From contig NZ_JBAJMW010000001.1 in the NCBI RefSeq assembly GCF_036881825.1, positions 372,001-436,000 on the forward strand: DNA of 64,000 nucleotides. Direction: 5' to 3'. Below are positions 59,391 through 64,000 of the stretch, in pieces (position 1 is the stretch's first letter; every line of letters begins with the position of its first letter). The stretch comes from Tersicoccus mangrovi. GTDB taxonomy: Bacteria; Actinomycetota; Actinomycetes; Actinomycetales; Micrococcaceae. The notes under the pieces are model-generated. The model saw only the letters and a list, made by a program, of their open reading frames with translations. It did no database searches and was not told the DNA's origin. Made by a program: the position numbers and the translations under genes.

Positions 59391-60199
59391 GCCGGGGTTC
59401 CCTTCGTGGGGGCGGATGCCGAGGTCTTCGCTACCCGCTTGGCCAGGAACGCGTCCATGCGGGCGAACTTGGCGTCGGACTCGAAGAGGATGCCCTGCGC
59501 GAGGGTGTCGATCACGGGATGCGACTCGCGCGGGGCGTGGAAGACGGTCTTGGTCAGCCGGACCGCGAGCGGATCCTGCGCGGCGATGCGATCGGCGAGC
59601 GCGTGCGCGGCGTCGAGCAGGTCCGCGGACTCGTGCACCTCGGTGATCAGTCGGGCCGCGAGCGCCTCGTCGGCGTCCAGGATGCGGCCGGCGAGCAGGA
59701 TCTCCTTGGCCAGCGGCTCGCCGACCAGTTCCTTGAGCCGCCAGGTGGCGCCGGCGCCGGCCGTGATGCCGAGCCCGGTCTCCGGCTGGCCGATCTTCAC
59801 GCTCGGGGTGCCGAGGCGGAAGTCGGCGGCGAAGGCGAGTTCGGCGCCGCCGCCGAGGGCGAAGCCGTCCAGCGCCGCGATGACCGGCATCGGCAGCTGG
59901 GCGATGCGGACGAAGATGCCCGAGTTGATGCCCGCCAGCGCGTCCTCCCGGCGGCGTTCGCGCAGCTGGGCGATGTCCGCGCCGGAGGCGAAGATGCCCG
60001 TGCGGCCCTCCGTGGGCGGCGTGCCGGAGAGGATGAGGATCCGCGGGTCGCGCTCGAGCCGGGCGCACACGTCGTGCAGCTCGGCGACCATGGTGGCGTC
60101 GATCGCGTTGCGCACCTCGGGCCGGTTGAGGGCGACGTGGAGCCGGTCCTCCCGCTCGTCGACGAGCAGCGTCGTGTAGTCGGCGGCGTCGTCGGTCAT
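59387..60199 (-). CDS. paaF: Enoyl-CoA hydratase (PaaF type)
   Basis: 270 residues. Crotonase: ILILSGTPPTEGRTGIFASGADIAQLRERR (first oxyanion), VIAALDGFALGGGAELAFAADFRLG (second), IGQPETGLGITAGAGATWRLKELVG with the catalytic Glu region (PETGLGI). In the phenylacetate route PaaF hydrates 2,3-dehydroadipyl-CoA. ATG 60199, two bases after the thiolase stop. The insert PPTEGRTGI near 55-65 is a little longer than typical. Confidence 0.75.
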   Translation of the reverse strand: MTDDAADYTTLLVDEREDRLHVALNRPEVRNAIDATMVAELHDVCARLERDPRILILSGTPPTEGRTGIFASGADIAQLRERRREDALAGINSGIFVRIAQLPMPVIAALDGFALGGGAELAFAADFRLGTPSVKIGQPETGLGITAGAGATWRLKELVGEPLAKEILLAGRILDADEALAARLITEVHESADLLDAAHALADRIAAQDPLAVRLTKTVFHAPRESHPVIDTLAQGILFESDAKFARMDAFLAKRVAKTSASAPTKGTPA

Positions 60200-60201
60200 G
60201 A

Positions 60202-61398
60202 TCAGACCCGCTCCAGCAGCAGGGCGGTGCCCTGGCCGACGCCGACGCACATCGTCGCCAGGCCCTTGTCCGCGCCTTCGCGCTCCATCCGGCCGAGCAG
60301 TGTGATGGCGATGCGGGAGCCAGAGGAGCCGAGCGGGTGGCCGAGCGCGATGGCGCCCCCGTCGTTGTTGACGATCGACGGGTCCAGGCCGAGCCGGCGG
60401 ATGCAGGCCAGCGACTGGGTCGCGAAGGCCTCGTTCAGCTCGACGGCGCCGATGTCGCCCAGGTTCCAGCCGGTGCGGTCGAGCACCTTGTGGGTGGCCG
60501 GGACCGGGCCGATGCCCATGATCGGGGCGGGGACACCGGCGGAGGCGCCGTCGGCGATCCGGGCACGGGGCGTCAGCCCGTACTTCTGGATGGCCGCCTC
60601 GGAGGCGACGACGATGGCGGAGGCGCCGTCGTTCAGGGAGCTGGCGTTGCCGGCGGTGACGACGGACCCGCCCGTGACGACCGGCCGCAGCTTGCTCAGC
60701 ACCTCGGTGGTGGTGCCCTCGCGCGGGCCCTCGTCGGTGTCGACGACGGTCTCGCCCTTGCGGGTCTTGACGGTCACCGGGACGATCTCGTCGGCCAAAC
60801 GGCCGGCCGCGATGGCGGCGAGCGCCTTCTCCTGCGAACCGGCGGCGAAGGCGTCGGCGTCCTCGCGGCTGATGCTGTCGACGCGGGCGACCTCCTCGGC
60901 CGTCTCCGGCATCGAGTACGTCGTCTTCTCCTGCGCCTGGAAGATCGGGTTGACGAAGCGCCAGCCGATCGAGGTGTCGAAGACGTCGCCGGGCTTGGCG
61001 AACGCCGTCGTCGGCTTCGCCATGACCCAGGGCGCGCGGGACATCGACTCGACGCCGCCGGCGACGACGACGTCCGCGGCACCGGCCTTGATCATGTGGC
61101 TGGCCATGATGATGGCGCTCATGCCCGAGGCGCAGAGGCGGTTGACGGTGATGCCGGGGACGCTGTCCTCGAAGCCGGCGAGCAGCCACGCCATGCGCGC
61201 GACGTTGCGGTTCTCCTCACCGGCGCCGTTGGCGTTGCCGACGATCACCTCGTCGACGACGTCCGACGGCACGCCGGCCCGCTGCACGGCCTCCTTGACG
61301 ACGAGGGCGGCCAGGTCGTCCGGGCGTACGGACGACAGGGCGCCGCCGTATCGGCCGACCGGGGTGCGCGCACCGCCGACGAGAAACGCTTCGGGCAT
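60202..61398 (-). CDS. paaJ: Thiolase, probable 3-oxoadipyl-CoA thiolase
   Basis: 398 residues. Cys89 in NRLCASGMSAIIMASHMI; NEAFATQSLACIRRLG, NNDGGAIALGHPLGSSGSRI (His) and CVGVGQGTALLLE (second Cys): a full thiolase active site. First gene of the operon with a hydratase and a dehydrogenase. Its promoter has a dyad matching those of paaA and paaZ, which supports the PaaJ role over a general acetyl-CoA acetyltransferase. AAGGAG before ATG 61398. Confidence 0.8.
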   Translation of the reverse strand: MPEAFLVGGARTPVGRYGGALSSVRPDDLAALVVKEAVQRAGVPSDVVDEVIVGNANGAGEENRNVARMAWLLAGFEDSVPGITVNRLCASGMSAIIMASHMIKAGAADVVVAGGVESMSRAPWVMAKPTTAFAKPGDVFDTSIGWRFVNPIFQAQEKTTYSMPETAEEVARVDSISREDADAFAAGSQEKALAAIAAGRLADEIVPVTVKTRKGETVVDTDEGPREGTTTEVLSKLRPVVTGGSVVTAGNASSLNDGASAIVVASEAAIQKYGLTPRARIADGASAGVPAPIMGIGPVPATHKVLDRTGWNLGDIGAVELNEAFATQSLACIRRLGLDPSIVNNDGGAIALGHPLGSSGSRIAITLLGRMEREGADKGLATMCVGVGQGTALLLERV

Positions 61399-61471
61399 CG
61401 GGAACTCCTTCGTCCAGCTGCTGGGTCGGGTGCTTCCTCGTCGCGGGCACAGGGGTGTCCGGCGACGAAAT

Positions 61472-61517
61472 ACCGACCGATCGTTCAAGAATGTCACGGC
61501 GTGCGGGAACCGGTCAA
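61472..61517 (-). promoter_or_regulatory. Promoter and PaaR-type operator of the thiolase operon
   Basis: On the minus strand TTGACC (61517-61512) and CATTCT (61493-61488) are 18 bases apart. The dyad ACCGACCGATCGTTCAAG (61472-61489 on the plus strand) overlaps the -10 end, as at paaA. Confidence 0.75.
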
Positions 61518-61677
61518 TGTCATGACGCGGTCGTGTCGACCCGGCACCCGCCGGATCTTTTCGGTCGCCCGACGGCCGCCATCGCGGCCGTCGTCGATCG
61601 TCGACCGTCATCGCGACGCGTCGGCGTCCGGTCGGTCGGCGTCGGCCGTCGCCCGGCGGACAGCCGTCGCGGACAGG

Positions 61678-62289
61678 TCAGCCGGCGGCGGCGATGGCCG
61701 TGAGCACGGCGCGTGTGGCGTCCTCGTAGTCCTGGTCCTGGCCGGGCGCGACGACGGGGCGCACGATCCACGCCTGGAGCAGTCCGACGATCGCCGGGGT
61801 GAACAGCGCTGCCCGCTGCGCCGCCTCGTCGTCGGACAGGCGGGGGCCGTCCGCACCGGCGGCGAACCAGGCCGTCAGGTAGCCGGCGACGGCGGCGCTG
61901 ACACGGCCGTAGGCCTCATGGGCCAGGGCAGCCATCGGCTCGGACACGGTGGCGAGGGCCCAGACCTGGACGACGAGCCCGGTGTCCCGCGGGGCGGCAA
62001 GCGCTCCCAGCAGGTCGCCGAGGACCTCGGCGGGCGGCCGGACGGGCCGGGCCTGCGACGCCGCGGCGAGGGCGGTGAGCCGGACCTCGAACGCGCGGTG
62101 GGCGACGGCCCGGATCAGCTCGTCCTTGCCGGAGAAGTAGCCGTAGATCGCACCGGCGGACAGGCCGGAGGCGTCGATGATGTCCGCCATCGAGATCTCG
62201 TGCAGCCCGCGCTGCTGGGCGCGGGCGAAGGTGGCCTCCATGATCCGGTCGATCATCTGCTGCCGATGGGCATCACTGACGCGGGGCAT
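61678..62289 (-). CDS. TetR family regulator
   Basis: 203 residues. HTH: IDRIMEATFARAQQRGLHEISMADIIDASGLSAGAIYGYFSGKDELIRAV; ligand part ends with VLTAIAAAG. Divergent from the YhgE-like gene with two dyads between, so it probably represses this gene. ATG 62289 with AGGA seven bases upstream; GTG 62295 is an alternative. Confidence 0.88.
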   Translation of the reverse strand: MPRVSDAHRQQMIDRIMEATFARAQQRGLHEISMADIIDASGLSAGAIYGYFSGKDELIRAVAHRAFEVRLTALAAASQARPVRPPAEVLGDLLGALAAPRDTGLVVQVWALATVSEPMAALAHEAYGRVSAAVAGYLTAWFAAGADGPRLSDDEAAQRAALFTPAIVGLLQAWIVRPVVAPGQDQDYEDATRAVLTAIAAAG

Positions 62290-62310
62290 CTGCACATCCT
62301 AGCAACCAAA

Positions 62311-62370
62311 AAGAATGATCGTTCTTGATTTTTTCCCGAGGTCATGGTCCCATAGAGAACAACCATTCTT
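62311..62370. promoter_or_regulatory. Two operator dyads between TetR and the YhgE-like gene
   Basis: AAGAATGATCGTTCTT (62311-62326) is a 16-bp dyad with one unpaired position per arm; AGAACAACCATTCTT (62356-62370) is a related, weaker one. They are in the AT-richer core of the 128-base divergent spacer. Confidence 0.75.
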
Positions 62371-62417
62371 TTTGCTCGTGGCGGCCGCGTGCCGCTCCTC
62401 TCGTCATCCGAGGACCC

Positions 62418-63788
62418 ATGACCACGACCGCTCCCCTCGCCGCGTCCGACCACGCGGCCACGCCCACCACCCCGGCCGGACCGCCGACCCGGACCCGCAC
62501 CCGCTGGCGGGTGACGATGATGGCCGGGCTCGCCGCGGCCGCGGCCGTCGCCGTCGTGCTGCTCGCCTTCGTCTGGCCCACCGTCACCTCGAGCGTGAAG
62601 GACCTGCCCGTCGTCGTCGTGGGCACCGAGGACGCCGCGAACGCGCTGCACCGCACCCTGACCGACGACGGACGCTTCGACGTGCGCGACGCTGCCACGC
62701 AGGACGAGGCCCGCACGGCGCTCACCCACCGCGAGGCGTACGCGGCGTTCGTCGTCTCGGGCTCCTCGATCGAGGTCCTGACGGCGTCGGCGGCCTCCCC
62801 CGTCGTCACCCAGCTGGTGGCGCAGAAGGTGGGGATCATCGGGCAGGGCCTGCAGCGCGACGCCATCACGGCGCAGACCGGGCTCGCGCGCACGGCGGCG
62901 CAGGACGGCGCGAAGGCGGCGGCCGCCGGAGCGGTCGTCGGGACGCTGCAGCGGGTCGCGGCGGCCCAATTCCCGACGCCGGCATCCCACACCGGCCCGG
63001 CCTGGGAGGCCTTCTCCGCCCAGCTGGCCGGCGCTCAGCAGCAGGCGGCCGCCGCGAAGAGCACGGCGACGACCGCCGCCGCGGCGGTGACCGCCGCCCC
63101 GAAGCCGTCGATCACCATCACCGACATCGCCCCGCTGAGTTCCGGAGACCCCCGCGGCACGGGGCTCGGCCTGCTCGGCCTGCCGCTCGCGATGGGCGGC
63201 ATGATCGGCGGCCTCATCGTGGCGCTGCTGATCTCCGGATTCGGTCGCCGGATCGCGGCCGCGGGAACCTACGCGCTCGTCGGCGGCCTCGTGCTGATCC
63301 TCATCATGCAGCCCTGGTTCGGCCTGCTGCAGGGCCCGTTCCTGCTCAACTGGCTGGCGATGGGCCTGGGCCTGTTCGCGACGGCGATGACGATCGTCGG
63401 CCTCGAGTCGCTGCTCGGCCGCGCGGGCATCCCGGTCGGCGCCATCCTCACCATGTTCGTCGGCAACCCGCTCTCCTCCCTCGCCTCGCCGCCGGAGTTC
63501 CTGCCGGGGGCGTGGGGTGCCATCGGCCAGTGGTTCGTCCCCGGCGCGACGGGCAACCTGCTGCGCGACCTCTCCTACTTCCCCGACGCGAGCACTGCCC
63601 ACGGGTGGCTCGTGCTGGCGTGCTGGTCGGTGGCCGGCGTGCTGCTGGCGGTGCTCGGCCGGCACCGGAACGAGGAGACGGTGCACCTGGAGGGGGCCGA
63701 TCAGCGGGCCGGTTCTTCCGGGTCCCGGCCGACCGTCGAGGCCGAGCCGGTCACCGCGTCCCACGGCCGGCACGCCGCGCAGGTCTGA
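62418..63788 (+). CDS. Membrane protein of the YhgE/ABC-2 permease-like type
   Basis: 456 residues. One membrane helix at about 31-53 (MAGLAAAAAVAVVLLAFVWP), an extracellular part of about 200 residues with DLPVVVVGTEDAANALHRTL and alanine-rich helices (AQQQAAAAKSTATTAAAAVTAA), then five to six helices from about 250 (LGLLGLPLAMGGMIGGLIVALLIS; ALVGGLVLILIM; LNWLAMGLGLFATAMTIVGLESLLG), as in YhgE/Pip and drug-export ABC-2-type permeases. No ATPase is adjacent. Controlled by the divergent TetR. ATG 62418 with GAGGA upstream. Confidence 0.7.
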   Translation: MTTTAPLAASDHAATPTTPAGPPTRTRTRWRVTMMAGLAAAAAVAVVLLAFVWPTVTSSVKDLPVVVVGTEDAANALHRTLTDDGRFDVRDAATQDEARTALTHREAYAAFVVSGSSIEVLTASAASPVVTQLVAQKVGIIGQGLQRDAITAQTGLARTAAQDGAKAAAAGAVVGTLQRVAAAQFPTPASHTGPAWEAFSAQLAGAQQQAAAAKSTATTAAAAVTAAPKPSITITDIAPLSSGDPRGTGLGLLGLPLAMGGMIGGLIVALLISGFGRRIAAAGTYALVGGLVLILIMQPWFGLLQGPFLLNWLAMGLGLFATAMTIVGLESLLGRAGIPVGAILTMFVGNPLSSLASPPEFLPGAWGAIGQWFVPGATGNLLRDLSYFPDASTAHGWLVLACWSVAGVLLAVLGRHRNEETVHLEGADQRAGSSGSRPTVEAEPVTASHGRHAAQV

Positions 63789-63865
63789 CAGGCGAGGCGG
63801 CGCGGCGCCTCCGCCCGTCGCCGTCCCGGCCTGCGCCGCCCCGCCCTCCTCTTCGCCCTCCTCTT

Positions 63866-63997
63866 CGCCGAGTGGACGGATGAGGCGATCGATCGCCCCT
63901 TCTGTCATATCTGCCGTCCACTCGGCGACGGAGCCGCATCGAGTGGACCGACGATGCGCCGCCGGAACCACCGTCAGCGCATCTGCCGTCCACTCGG
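63866..63997. repeat. Two copies of the AGTGGAC inverted repeat at the window edge
   Basis: Copy 3 has perfect 14-bp arms CGCCGAGTGGACGG (63866-63879) and CCGTCCACTCGGCG (63914-63927). Copy 4 has TCGAGTGGACCG (63939-63950) and GCCGTCCACTCGG (63985-63997). The arms match those at 33435-33566, the interiors differ. They may extend past the window. Confidence 0.85.
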
Positions 63998-64000
63998 CGT

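Noticed and set aside
1..64000. tRNA or rRNA genes
   Set aside because: Reading both strands I saw no convincing cloverleaf arms with a TTCGANNC loop and CCA-proximal stem, and no rRNA signature; a covariance search would settle this.

Overview
The window is visibly GC-rich, with strong third-position G/C bias, many GTG starts, stop/start overlaps of the ATGA or GTGA type, and TTG/ATG starts preceded by clear GGAGG-like ribosome binding sites. It has two full phenylacetate degradation clusters with a PaaR-type TetR regulator, a RamB-type regulator next to the glyoxylate shunt genes, an actinobacterial-style mannitol PTS with separate PtsI and HPr, and several XRE/MarR/TetR-controlled transporters. 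Together these point to a chromosomal segment of a high-GC actinobacterium, most likely of the Micrococcales (Micrococcaceae-like). The genus cannot be fixed from this window alone.

Layout. (1) 0-17.4 kb: cell-surface glycan region. A truncated ABC-F gene is followed by two tandem-duplicated GT2 glycosyltransferases, a TMEM175-like channel and an APH-like kinase. Next comes a tightly overlapping minus-strand operon (15.2 to 4.3 kb): carbamoyltransferase, GT2-GmhB fusion, GT9, GT4-like, GT4-GmhA fusion, HldE, GT9 and a UXS-like SDR. An alcohol dehydrogenase and a polysaccharide pyruvyl transferase lie upstream. This operon encodes every step from sedoheptulose 7-phosphate to an ADP-heptose, in an organism type that makes no LPS, and two of the three heptose enzymes are fused to glycosyltransferases. 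(2) 17.5-22.4 kb: paaA-B-C-D-E plus an enoyl-CoA hydratase/isomerase. (3) 22.5-30.2 kb: ptsI, ptsH, mtlD and mtlA, with a DUF559/AbiEi-like gene bracketed by three copies of a palindromic repeat inserted between ptsI and ptsH. (4) 30.3-36.8 kb: second paa block (thioesterase, paaK, paaR-like TetR, paaZ, second thioesterase). (5) 36.9-43.4 kb: small regulator/enzyme/transporter pairs, each with a visible operator. (6) 43.4-45.7 kb: a less GC-rich accessory patch with a decayed cupredoxin, a small membrane ORF, a deoxyribosyltransferase-like gene and a MazG-like gene, plus a recurrent CCGATAGAC motif. (7) 45.7-48.7 kb: GNAT, KgtP-like permease, protein tyrosine phosphatase. (8) 49-54 kb: glyoxylate shunt aceB, aceA and a RamB-like regulator. 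(9) 54-58.4 kb: XRE-cupin/MFS pair, 5'-3' exonuclease, aldo/keto reductase, acidic small protein. (10) 58.5-61.5 kb: lower phenylacetate/beta-oxidation operon (thiolase, enoyl-CoA hydratase, 3-hydroxyacyl-CoA dehydrogenase). (11) 61.7-64 kb: TetR and a divergent YhgE-like membrane protein, then dispersed inverted repeats at the window edge.

How the genes fit together. The three separated phenylacetate loci are tied by a shared 18-bp dyad (ACCGACCGWTCGTTCAR) at paaA, paaZ and the thiolase, and a diverged version at the paaI-paaK-paaR operon, so they form one regulon. Phenylacetate degradation yields acetyl-CoA and succinyl-CoA, and the glyoxylate shunt with its own shared dyad upstream of aceA and aceB would allow growth on those products. 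The heptose operon is the most unusual system in the window.
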